Shown piece by piece: positions 1 to 10,271 of a DNA stretch of 27,560 nt. Position 1 is the first letter of the stretch, and each line of letters starts with the position of its first letter. The notes beneath the pieces were generated by a model, which was not told the DNA's origin, ran no database searches, and was given only the letters and a program-made list of their open reading frames with translations. The position numbers were made by a program, and so were the translations under genes. Location of the stretch: positions 8,698 to 36,257 of the forward strand of contig NW_003130384.1 of NCBI RefSeq assembly GCF_000003605.2. Direction: 5' to 3'. This DNA is from Saccoglossus kowalevskii. Taxonomy: Eukaryota; Hemichordata; Enteropneusta; Harrimaniidae.

Positions 1-3000
1 ATCTGCAAATAAAGACACTGTCTTCTTACGTCTAAACTATTAACCTTAGCTTTCAATTTTTTGTTGGCACATATAATGAGCTTCTGGTTAAATACAACAA
101 CACTGTCACACGGAAGATTTCAGATAACATTAATGTTACATGTTTGATATAGACTCTATGTTTCATTCTCTTACTGATTTTGCTATGCAATACAATGAAC
201 TTGTCAGTTGTGGATTGTTTTCTCACTTGTTGTATTCTTCTTGTGTAATAATCTGTAGTTGGCTATGTTATTCACACAATAATATTCAAATAAATGAGTG
301 AAAGGGGACCACATTGCGTACACACTATGTATACTATCTGAGACGTGTAACTAATATTGATTGGGTTGCAAAATGTTAATATTGTGATAACCAACTGATT
401 TATTGATGTTTGTATTTATTTTGTGGTTTATGTAATTCTTCTGATTACGGTAAAACAATATTACACCTACACAATGTGTTGCTTTAATACACTAATTTCT
501 TTCGTTTCTTCACCTATAGTATTAAAATCAATCACAAACTATTCAGTATTCAAAGATCCCCTGACAACATCGTTGTACAGATTAATACACTTCCATGCTA
601 TGATGAGTGATGTTGAGATTGCTATCTTATGTGTTACATTCAGTACTGAACAGGGTCGCGTGGTTCATGGCGGCATACATTACTTTATGCCATTATCTCG
701 CTATGAAGTATATTTCTACCGTCTGAACATTGGGGCCACAGCATACGTCTGTGTATTGCTTATTTTTCTCGAAGTAAAATTGTTTGACAGGGAGAGGGAC
801 AAAACGAAACAAATATGTCGACGTAACATTTGAGGTTGAAGCGATGCACTGAAGCCAAATTTGATAACGACCATAGAAATGTTCTTTTGAGATGACAAAT
901 ATGTACTGGTGGCCTACTCGTTCAATGAGCTTAATAAATTATTGATATAAGAGTGACTTAGAAAGAACTGATGGGTATGAATAAATATTTTCAAGATTAT
1001 TAATGACAGCAATTAAAACTTTGGTTTTGTCCATTGATGCAGAATATACGGATAACATATTTGCGATCATTATGTAGTTTTAGGACAAGATTGTAAATGT
1101 TTCCTCTTTAATAAGACTGCAAGAATTTGCATTTCAGTTAATGAATTTCTTTATGAGTTTTACAGTATAATTACTTCGTTACTAATAGGAATTTATATAG
1201 AAACCAAATCATCAAATTTCGCAGTTAATAAATACCTTTTATGCATATAGCAACTGGACATGAATAATAGACTTCTACTAGTCATACCCACTATGACATC
1301 GACTCAAATAACCACATTTCTTTCAGAGACTAAAGACATAAGATATTGATATGTTATATAAGATAAGTATATGCATTATTGGGAATCAAAATTATCTCTG
1401 AAGCCCCTCTCTCACAATTATCAATGCCTTAACCATTTTATGTCTCATGCACAACATACCTTCCTGTAATAAAAGTGCCCATTAACTTGAATTGCAGGTT
1501 ATAGTGGCTACGTAACGTAACGACGCTGGGGGTCAGTGGTGTATATTCAAAGACATGATGAAACCAAACATGCATGCTATACAGAATAAATAAAAAGTCG
1601 TTCACATCATTATTTTGCGATCTCAGTCATGAATGACCGCAATGCCATATAATAAAATTACAGATAGTTAGTGTGACATGGTAGGTAGGACGTCTAAATG
1701 CAGTGGTGATGTGTAGAATCCAGAGTTTCGAGTTGTATTACATGTGTGTTTCTTTCAAAGTAAAACCTCTGTGGGTGAATCCTCTTTCACTATTTGTAAG
1801 ACCCTAATATATGTGTCATTAATTATATCGTTGCCTTTTTACCCAGTCCAGTAACATACCGCCAAGAGAATATCAGACCTGGATTACGTGACATACCTAC
1901 GTAATGGAAATGCTCGTACTTCAATAGCGTACCTATTTATAGCGCACCTGGCAAGGTTGATTCCTGAATCTTAAATTGAAATTATACAATTAATATGTTG
2001 GTCATGTATGTTGCTAGCTATTAATCATTGCCGTGTGAATGTCGTACAACTGATGGAATAGTCAATACTGCGTGCTACGAAAAATAGGCGAGTGATGAAG
2101 ACGATATTAACTGAATTGTGGTGTTTGCTGTAAGCCTATTTGTCCTACCTATCGAATATACAAATCATACCCATGTCCAGCCATTGTCATAAAGGATGAC
2201 TTGGAAGATTTGAAAACAGAAATTGTGAGACAAATAGAAACGAGGGGAAGGATTAGATTATAATAAAAACTATATTAAAATAGGTATTATTTTTTTAATT
2301 CATAAATTCAAGAATAAATCCATAATAATAAATCGGTTTAATAATATAAATATAAAAACCTCATATTGTACAACAAAGAAAAATTAACAATCTAAATAAA
2401 CCAAGAAATGTATAAATGATTTAAATAACTATATAAGTATAATTTGTTTAGATATTAACAAGCAATTTTTCAAACACTGTGTGGATAATTTTGTTTTGCG
2501 TGTGTAAATGTTTGGAATATACCTAGCGATTAATGGTTTCTTGAAAAACACAAACAAAATTAATTGGTCATTATTGAAATTATAAGTAATAATTAATATT
2601 CAAAATCAGCAATACAAATTGTATCCATTGTCACTGATGGGATAATGTGAAAACTACTGCGCTTAATAATTCAATAATTATAACCAATCAAGAGAGAGTC
2701 ACAATATTTTATCGACACATGCAAGCACATTTGTACCCGCAGTTAAAGCACTATAAAAACAAACTAATACATTGTCTAAATGATATTTTATTTGTGAGTG
2801 TGTTATACTAGTCCTATGTCACGTATTTAATATGTACAAATTGCTTTATAAGCAGTTTACCCATATTCAATATATTTTTTTAATATGTGCTAATGTGTTT
2901 GAATCATGCGTGTACATTCGCCCTTGTTTAAATACCATCAAACATGGTGCATAAATAAACAATAAACGGAAATGTAACAGAATGCAACTTCAAATCTGTC

Positions 3001-3870
3001 GAAAACTTCTGCATTACAGAAAGATTAAGGTTGCAAGTATTTAAAAAAACGTAATGATAAAAGATTATGCACATTATTTAGAACGTACCATAGCCCCGTG
3101 TAATGTTACCTATCAGAAATCGAGGCGTTATTAGTTGCTGGGAGTTGTTTTTATTTGGTCTGTTCTGTAACAAAGTAAATCATGATAATACCATTGATTG
3201 GTTAGTGGTAGCCTACGTTTATAATGTCATAATAGGCGTGTAATAATGTCAGTGAACTATGATAACGGTATTTGTTGTTCATATAAAATATTGGAATTAA
3301 CCCGGTGTGAAATTTCTGTACCTTTTTTTCAAATTTAATTATTCTCATTTACTTATTTATTTATGACTTGATTCCTTCTCTGAATATTAGTTTCGCCTAT
3401 AAGGTGACTGTCAAAGTGGCAGCCTCCACATATTACAATTAGTAGAAAATTGTTCGACTCAATTAAAAATAAAACTGTTAATTTCCATTTCCATAAATAC
3501 GTTATGGGCAACACTTTCACATTAATACAGCTTGGCATTTTTATAAAAGAAAGTATGGTAATGTGATACAGTAATTATCAATTCCTTGATTTTTCCAAGC
3601 CGTTTTGTTAAACTGTTTTAGTTTGTTTTTGCTTATGTATTTAGGAATTGTTATATAGTTATAGATTGGACTATGTTCTATTCAAAATGAATAATGTCAA
3701 TAACGTTAAAGTTAAAGTTAAAGTACGTAATGTTGATTTGGTGTCATTGACTAGTTATTGAGAAGTCAAAAATCACAATGCTAGAATGAGTTATTTGATT
3801 TAATTTGATATGTAGCAAGTAATGCCCGGCGAGCAAGTGCAGTCAAGTAGTTTATTGATTAATTAAAAAT
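1..3870. other. AT-rich stretch without a recognisable gene
   Basis: No reading frame here has a recognisable domain, and no exon with convincing splice sites was found. The longest open stretch runs at 423-833 on the plus strand. Its first ATG is at 474, it has no known motif, and it is near the length expected by chance in DNA this AT-rich. Small features are a triple GTTAAA tandem at 3705-3722 and very AT-rich DNA at about 2260-2600. It is most simply intergenic or intronic DNA. Distant or fast-evolving exons cannot be excluded by eye. Confidence 0.6.
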
Positions 3871-3875
3871 AAAAT

Positions 3876-3963
3876 CGACGTACCATAGAATGTCGAAGCG
3901 CGTGGTGCGGAAGTCGAGTTATTAGTTCACGCGCGAGTTGGGCGGGATTCAAGATGGCGCCAC
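3876..3963. promoter_or_regulatory. CpG-dense patch with GC box and YY1-type site, candidate promoter
   Basis: About twelve CpG dinucleotides fall within roughly 90 bp, in surroundings where CpG is sparse. The patch contains CACGCGCGAG, a GC box GGGCGGG at 3940-3946, and CAAGATGGCGCC at 3950-3961. The last is close to the YY1 consensus AAnATGGCGGC, which in animals often sits just downstream of a transcription start. Any transcript could run either way. The ATG inside the YY1 site opens only a 14-codon frame on the plus strand. On the minus strand a GTACGT donor-like hexamer lies at 3879-3884. A second small GC-rich spot, AGCGGCGCC, follows at 4132-4140. No exon of a served gene was identified, so the call rests on composition and motifs only. 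Confidence 0.4.
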
Positions 3964-6900
3964 ACATAATTTGTGTGTCCCAGCTGATCAAAATTACTTG
4001 AAACACTATTCAAAGCTGAACTATTTTAATTATCTTGCCAGAAAACGCTTGCCTTATCATTGAACAACGTCTAATGATGTTTTATCAAGAATGAGCTGTT
4101 TCGTTACGCTTAATTTGTAAAATAACAAAATAGCGGCGCCTGTTGACCGAAAGTGCACCGATTTCTGAGACAATTGAAAGCAATAAATTGGTCATTGGTT
4201 GGTGTTCTATAGCATCCTAAGTGTTATACCTCTGAACATCTCTGAATGAATGGTTCAGTGGGTCGCTAGAGTATGTTTTTTTCAGATATGCTTGTGTTGT
4301 ATACGACCTTGAAAACAAATTACAACCCCTGTACAGTATATAATAAATCTTGATATTTATAACATTTATGATATTTCAAACTTGTTCTTAAAAATGCAAT
4401 ATGAACGAGAACGTGACGTAATTTGTGTCATTGTTGTTTATTGTATAGCTGTAATACATTGAACAATGGTTTATCCTACATCTGAGTATTACGTCGTCGA
4501 CAAAATAATGATTTTTGTGCGCATGTACATTGGTTATTTTGGTGTGTGTGATCAGTGCACATGCGTATTAGTTGATTTTCTGTCTAACGAATGCTGTTGT
4601 GTGTCTTGCAAACAAAACATTTGTATTCTTTGATTTACAATTCTCTGACTCTTTGAACGTCAAATAAAGCAGTGGTCTGTTATCACACATATTAACTATG
4701 GCACATTATTAAGGACCAAAAGTGAATCAGAGAAAGCGATTGAAAGTGGGTGTCCACTATATTTGCATTGAACATAGTATTTGACGAAATAATCAAGAAT
4801 GTTGCAGTCTCGTTTAACGTTTTGCACATTGTCTTTAACACTGTATATTACATTGTATTGACGACATATAATAAGTATGTGAATATACATTCGGTATACA
4901 GACTGTACCTCATTAAAACAATATTTTGATTATATGTCAGTGGTTATAATTATATCTCAAATACTATGGATATATTAGTAATCCACTCCAGCTGCGTTAT
5001 AAACCTTTGCACGCTGTACGTGGTTGATACGCAGATGTGGCCTGAGGCTGTTCAACCTAATTGTTCTGGGGTTGACATCAACTGGTTCGCGTGTGCAATA
5101 AGTCATCTCCATGGCAATCTAATCATTATGTAATACTTTATATCACCAAATTATGACGCAATACTGGACTTGATTGAATTTAAATAGCATATCTTATAGT
5201 TACATAATAAAACAATAATTGTTATTTGAGCAGTAGGTAATGTCACGCTTTATAGCGCGATTTGGTGATAGCTTTATATATACCGTACTTGCAATATGCA
5301 CATGGAAATGCCAAGTGGAATAAAAGCAACATGCAATGAAACTGTCACAAAGTACAAAATATTATTACTGTTTAGTGTACTGTGTGAAAAAAAACTATGT
5401 GATATTTTCCAAGAAAATTATTGTTTACCAATTTTAAGACGGTAGCAGACAGCAATGCAAAGTTCAGTGTTCAAAATAAAACACACTTAGCAGGACTATA
5501 ATGAAACAACTCTTGGCGTGTATATCATTCTCCGTCATAAAGGTCGACGTGTTCACAATATCAATAGTAAATGTGAGTGAAGATAACTATCAGTCACATA
5601 TCGTTAGAGTCACGTACACAGTTTACTGCTTGGCATTATGGAGATTATTTATTTGATGTAGATTCCGTCTTTACAGCTGTATCTATGACACCGATCCTCT
5701 ATATCTCCAAAACGGTTACTGATTTATATTGATGTTGTACTAGTATGGACAAAAGCAGTTTTCTTTGCAAATCGTTTACAAATGAGACGGATTATCGCGG
5801 TGATTGATTGTCTTCATGTCACACAGGTCAACAATTTCAACGTGCTAGTGATGTTTTTGTTCTCTCATCTGTGGGTTGTCATGGTTTCAAAAGTATAATA
5901 ACATGCGGTAAAATAAAGTGTGATATATAGATCACCAACACCCACAGTTTAATGTATGATATGATCAATCCTCGCAAGCGTCGAAAGAAAAAAAATAAAC
6001 GAATGCTTAATTCATTATATTTGTGTCACAGGTTATTAACGGCCACATTTGCTAATAGTGCAGTGAAGCATTCACAAATATTCAACTAACCTGAGTGTAA
6101 ATTATATTACATATATTGTATAAAGATTGTAATGAGTGATCATTTGGCATGACTAAAGTACAAATCGACAATCGTAGAGATCGGAAGTCCCAGACATCAT
6201 ATGTATTAGCGCATTTATATATACATCTTATTTAAAAAACATACATGGTTCATTGACGAATGTGCATGATGTCTAACGAGCAACCTATGATTACAACCAG
6301 TACTAATAAATAACACCTACCTAGAAACTGGAAAAATGTCTTGAATGTGCTTTCTCTTAAAAAAATAACATTCTGTTTTGTATAGAAAATATACGTCTAC
6401 AAAATCATTATTACACAATAACCATTGGATCATATCTAATACAAATATTTGTATTTTTTATAAATAGGGCATCATTACGTTGCAGACAGGGCTATCATCT
6501 TGTTCATGTTTTGTATTCGAGTTGCAGTGATAATATTTAAATAATATGCATATTAAAACAAATGCAAATGAGAAACCTAGTACACCAATCAGCCATTTAC
6601 CCCTGGTTCTTGGCGTCTAGCCAATACAAATTATCACGAACCATGTTATATTTTGTTTGTGCACAGCCCGGTACGAAGTTAGATGAAAATGATCGCCAAA
6701 TCTAATACTATGACGCGTATATATTTCAAATTTCTATATCTAATCATTTTTAGATTCAGGTATCCAAATCTGCGTAAACTAATATCGTTGTGACTATTAT
6801 GTTCAAATGTATTACGTCTACAAATTCTGCGAAAAAACGCAGGATGATTAGTGCTTGCTGAGTAGTGCGCATTAATTAATCATTTTGTTGTCAGGATTAA

Positions 6901-8740
6901 AACAAAGATATACACTAATTTGCATATTAGAGTTGATACATTGATAATTTAAATGAAATCTTTTGTGACCAATGTTTTGGCATCCAATAAAATATAGATG
7001 ATTGGGAAGCATCTAATGATGACTGTGTGGTTTATTAATTATTTAAAATACATGTAAATATGCAAATTTAGTCAGCATAACAATACAGGTTGTCAATTTT
7101 GATCCCTGTTTTAAGTATGTTCGATGTATAATAGAACTTTGAAATAAGTAGATATACCTATGGATAAAACGTCCATTTTGTTTACCATGAACCTAAAAAC
7201 TCTACTACATCTTAACCTGTAATACGACTGAGACAAAGCGGACTGTGAATGTGTCTTAGTATGCATGTTGTTGGTGTAATTAAATACTACTAAATACTGC
7301 TACAATGGAAACTACGTTAGAAAATTTGAATCCATTCTTGAAAGTTATTTATGTGAACAGCGTCTCATTTAATTTTGACCTCAGTTGCTCGAAGTTTATC
7401 TTATTATAAACTGATATATTACTGGAACAATTCATTCATCGCACGTACCTATGTGTCACAGGGTTGTCTGTATGTGAACATAGACATATTGAACTTCAAA
7501 ACCATTGCTAAATTGCAAAGAGAACATTTTCCTCCGTCAATGAAATTCATCAAATATTTTGTTTTAATGAATTCATTCTTAAAAGTTGTTGAGTAGCGTA
7601 TATTGTATGTATTTAACCATTGTTGCAGTTAATTATTATGTAGATCCTATTACATTACAGAAATACTTTATGACGAAGAATTTTATAATGTTGATTCTAT
7701 CATAAGACCGAAAAAACTTAAGTCAATTAATTTTAATATTATTCGGATCTTCCGTATTGGCGGTCTTGCTTCATGAATCTAAATTTATTTTAATTGCGAA
7801 TGTGAACGTGTATTATTTTAACAGGTTACAAAACACAATTTCTAATTTAAATTAAATTAAATTGTGTATCATTCAACTGCAATGGGATTAAATTATTTAG
7901 GCGGAATTAAAATGTTCAATATTAATCTGCGATCGTTAGGATGCCAAAGCGCCCACTGTACCAGAAACTATTTTATATGCACATCTTATTTCTTTTTTTA
8001 TTCAATAAATTATAATATTTCTGTCCTCTTAATTGGCATTAGCAATCGAGGCAACATCTTGCACGCAATGGTGATGAATTAGTAAAATTTTACACAAAAA
8101 ATGTTTGAATTATTATGTACAGTGCATTATCTGGTATCCGCTGCTCTCGTCGTCATCACCTGCTGTAATGTAAACAATGTCAGTTTGTTTAATTAAGCAT
8201 GCTAATTAAATACACTGTGCAACGAGTGTTGCTTATGCATTACACCACTATTAGACAGCCCTGGTTATGGCACGTATTAAATATGGTAAATTGTATATTA
8301 CGCGAAAGAACGATAGTCATCGAGCAGATGTAACGTAATTTAACCAGGTATATACGCTGGTAATATTTGCATAAGATATAAAATAGAGGTAATCCCAGTA
8401 CACGGAGCTTATCTACTTGGCACATGCAATGACATGGACATAATTACAATGCACATTTCCTGGTATGTGACCCCTATAGAATAATTTCTTTCTGATCTAA
8501 TTTGTATTTGAATGACCAACATAATAATTTTTCTGTGAGTATTATTACCTATTAGAATGGTAGTTTTAGTTATGTGATTCTGTATCTATATTTATATATT
8601 GAAATTTACATTAATCAAGTGTGTGAGTTCCAGAATAATTTGCATAAATAATTGAATTGCTGAGTAGATTTGATTCGGTATGCCTCTAGCAATTCGTTCA
8701 GTGGGCTCCAAACAAAATTCCAAGCAATGATATCAACGCC
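3964..8740. other. AT-rich stretch without a recognisable gene
   Basis: No domain-bearing reading frame or exon was recognised on either strand. Open stretches are all below about 75 codons and fit chance. Items noted are a 55-codon frame at 4966-5133, an imperfect palindrome at 8188-8210 centred on GCATGC between TTTAATTA and TAATTAAA arms, and a CCATGGCAA motif at 5109-5117. It may be upstream intergenic DNA of the calbindin-like gene, or its 5' untranslated introns. Confidence 0.55.
6610..6624. promoter_or_regulatory. perfect nuclear factor I palindrome
   Basis: The bases TTGGCGTCTAGCCAA match the full NFI consensus TTGGC-N5-GCCAA at all ten fixed positions. From base composition fewer than about 0.05 such matches would be expected in a window of this size. 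NFI proteins are animal dimeric transcription factors. Whether the site is used is unknown. It lies about 3.3 kb upstream of the calbindin-like start codon. Confidence 0.35.
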
Positions 8741-8742
8741 GA

Positions 8743-8767
8743 TTTTTTTTTTTTTTTGATTTTTTTT
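8743..8767. repeat. poly-T tract
   Basis: Fifteen T bases, then GA, then eight T bases, ending in GCAG. It could be a decayed poly(A) tail of a retroposon on the minus strand, which would then occupy the sequence to its right. It also resembles a polypyrimidine tract with a splice acceptor. No retroposon body and no exon is recognisable beside it, so only the tract itself is supported. Confidence 0.7.
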
Positions 8768-8815
8768 GCAGACGACACGTTGGCGCCGTTCGACTTTTCC
8801 TGCCAATAAATAGGC

Positions 8816-8829
8816 TTTGCCATGGCAAC
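8816..8829. promoter_or_regulatory. RFX-type X-box, near consensus
   Basis: TTTGCCATGGCAAC differs from the RFX X-box consensus RYYNYYATRRNRAC only at its first base and is close to the ideal palindrome GTTGCCATGGCAAC. It lies 1.07 kb upstream of the calbindin-like start codon. RFX factors drive ciliary and neuronal genes in animals. Its function here is inferred from the motif alone. Confidence 0.35.
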
Positions 8830-9098
8830 GGACATATGGTATACCTCACAGATGTGTGCTGTTTAACCTATATAATATATTTATTTAAATACGTATTAAA
8901 ATTAATATTGACGTGTAACACTGATGAATAGAATAGGTTTTGTCACGTGATGTGCTCGACTTTACATGATTCTTCTTAATATTGCCAAATCGTAGTCACG
9001 GCTACCAACGTTTAAATACAAAATTATGTTATACACAATTCTAGAACAAAGGGTGTGAAAAAACCCTAACCAGCAATATTGAAAATGGAGTGAGAGAA

Positions 9099-9106
9099 TG
9101 ACGTCA
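9099..9106. promoter_or_regulatory. perfect cAMP response element
   Basis: TGACGTCA is the full palindromic CRE, the binding site of CREB/ATF factors. It lies 792 bp upstream of the calbindin-like start codon. An E-box CACGTG is at 8944-8949. A calcium- and cAMP-responsive element fits a calcium-buffer gene of neurons, but this is inference. Confidence 0.35.
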
Positions 9107-9433
9107 TAACAGGCTGTGAATGTAAACTGACTGAACAATAGCGAGCCAATATATCAAGGGGCGTAGCTTCTGTGAGAAAATGTAATTAATAAAATACAAG
9201 CTAATAACACCTGAAATAAACTATACATTAGGGATATGTGAGAATTTATTTCAACGACTTAAGAAAGCAGTAAACTGTGTTTCTATTGTTGTCGCTTCAT
9301 GTATTTTATTTCGGCATCTTTGATCACCATATTTTATATCATTTTCTTTAAAAAAAATTTGCCGATGTTGTTCCCACGCCGCAAAATATATTAAAGTAAT
9401 TATTATTTTTTCCGGTTTTCTTGTGCGATTCGG

Positions 9434-9435
9434 AA

Positions 9436-9510
<75 letters not shown>

Positions 9511-9573
9511 ATATATAAATAAATAAATAAATCAATCAATAAAATAAATGAAAATAAATAAATAAATAAATAA
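9434..9573. repeat. AAAT tetranucleotide microsatellite
   Basis: A run of about 140 bp of AAAT units. It is nearly pure up to about 9511 and is then broken by ATATATAAAT, ATCAATCAAT and AAAATGAAAAT variants. The minus strand stays open because it reads as an Ile-Tyr-Leu-Phe repeat, which is a product of the microsatellite and not a gene. On the plus strand the array is a string of overlapping AATAAA hexamers, the animal polyadenylation signal. It lies about 325 bp upstream of the calbindin-like start codon, at the edge of the presumed promoter. Confidence 0.95.
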
Positions 9574-9589
9574 TCTTGTTGATAGTTTA

Positions 9590-9897
9590 CATCGTCAAAT
9601 GCCGCGTGTTCTATTTTGTTTGCGTTTACACCTGTCAGCCGCTCATCCGGGGAATATCGTTTTTTTTTTGGCGGAGATACACGCATGCGCAAGCCCACCT
9701 TTGTGCTCTCTGCTCCAAAGCAAATGACATAAATGTGAGATATTCCATCTCGCTAAGGTACACGGACTGCTGTATCGGCGACTGCGAGGACGCATTTTAG
9801 CTCTGTCTCTCTACATACAAACGCACCGGTGTGTATCATCCCAGACAATCTGTTTTCGTCGGAGTTTAATAAACACAGCAGAAACAAAATCGACATT
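9590..9897 (+). promoter_or_regulatory. presumed promoter and 5' leader of the calbindin-like gene
   Basis: The stretch is richer in GC and CpG than its surroundings. It contains CACGCATGCGCA at 9679-9690, one change from the NRF1 consensus YGCGCATGCGCR, and an E-box-containing CACCTGTCA. No TATA box is seen in a suitable place. The last 100 bases before the start codon have no ATG, so the coding ATG at 9898 could be the first in a transcript starting after about 9735. The exact transcription start cannot be placed from sequence. Confidence 0.45.
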
Positions 9898-10271
9898 ATG
9901 GCAACGCAAGCAGAACGCGGCACAAATTTTATGGCGAAATTCCGCAACTTGAAAAAACTGACTGCTCATGATTTCATGACGGTATGGGATCACTATGATA
10001 TGGATGGTGAGTAGCTTTTCATTTCATTTTTAACATTTTTTTAATGATTATATGCCACGTTAGTGTAATTTACATTACAAACGTACACAGTGCGTTATGA
10101 TAAGTAGCATACGATTAATAGTATTTTTAGATATAGCGATAATCACTTTATCATTCTGTGCTCGTATTATTGTCGTTTTCTCTTCCACATAATTTAGGCA
10201 ATGGTTACATCGAGGACGGAGAGTTAGATGCGTTCTTTAGAGAGCTGATACAGACATCCGGGGGTCCAGAG
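9898..10271 (+). CDS. calbindin-32/calretinin-like EF-hand protein, first two exons (3' partial)
   Basis: Two exons, 9898-10006 and 10198-10271, are joined by a 191-bp GT-AG intron in phase 1 (GTGAGT donor, TTTAG acceptor). They give 61 residues. Exon 2 ends at a good GTAAGC donor in phase 0, so the gene continues. The start ATG has A at -3 and G at +4. Residues 22-33 form the E helix, 34-45 the loop DMDGNGYIEDGE, and 46-54 the F helix. The loop is canonical, with ligands D34, D36, N38, Y40, E42 and E45, Gly at loop position 6 and Ile at 8. From memory of the family, the lead-in NFMAKFRNLKKLTAHDFM and the ELDAFF after the loop match the first EF-hand of Drosophila calbindin-53E, vertebrate calretinin/calbindin-D28K and secretagogin. 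These are cytosolic proteins with six EF-hands and about 260-310 residues that buffer calcium, mostly in neurons. Only hand 1 is present here. Assignment within the hexa-EF-hand family is less sure than the family itself. Confidence 0.93.
10007..10197 (+). other. intron 1 of the calbindin-like gene
   Basis: The GTGAGT donor directly follows the first base of the Gly codon at EF-loop position 4, and the intron ends in a T-rich tract with TTTAG. It splits the calcium-binding loop after Asp-Met-Asp. Joining the flanks restores a perfect EF-hand, which is strong support for these borders. Confidence 0.93.

Noticed and set aside
423-833. Longest non-repeat open stretch on the plus strand (ATG at 474)
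   Set aside because: No known domain, biased toward hydrophobic and aromatic residues as AT-rich random DNA gives. With over 3000 stop-to-stop stretches in the window, one of this length is close to expected. No splice or promoter support.
4966-5133. 55-codon plus-strand ORF with a hydrophobic start and several Cys and Trp
   Set aside because: No known family and no supporting context. It is short enough to be chance. It overlaps one CCATGGCAA motif.
8188-8210. Imperfect palindrome around GCATGC
   Set aside because: AT-rich arms of eight bases form such palindromes easily by chance, and no element ends or duplicated flanks were found.
9251-9698. Minus-strand open frames rich in Ile-Tyr-Leu-Phe
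   Set aside because: They are translations of the AAAT microsatellite.
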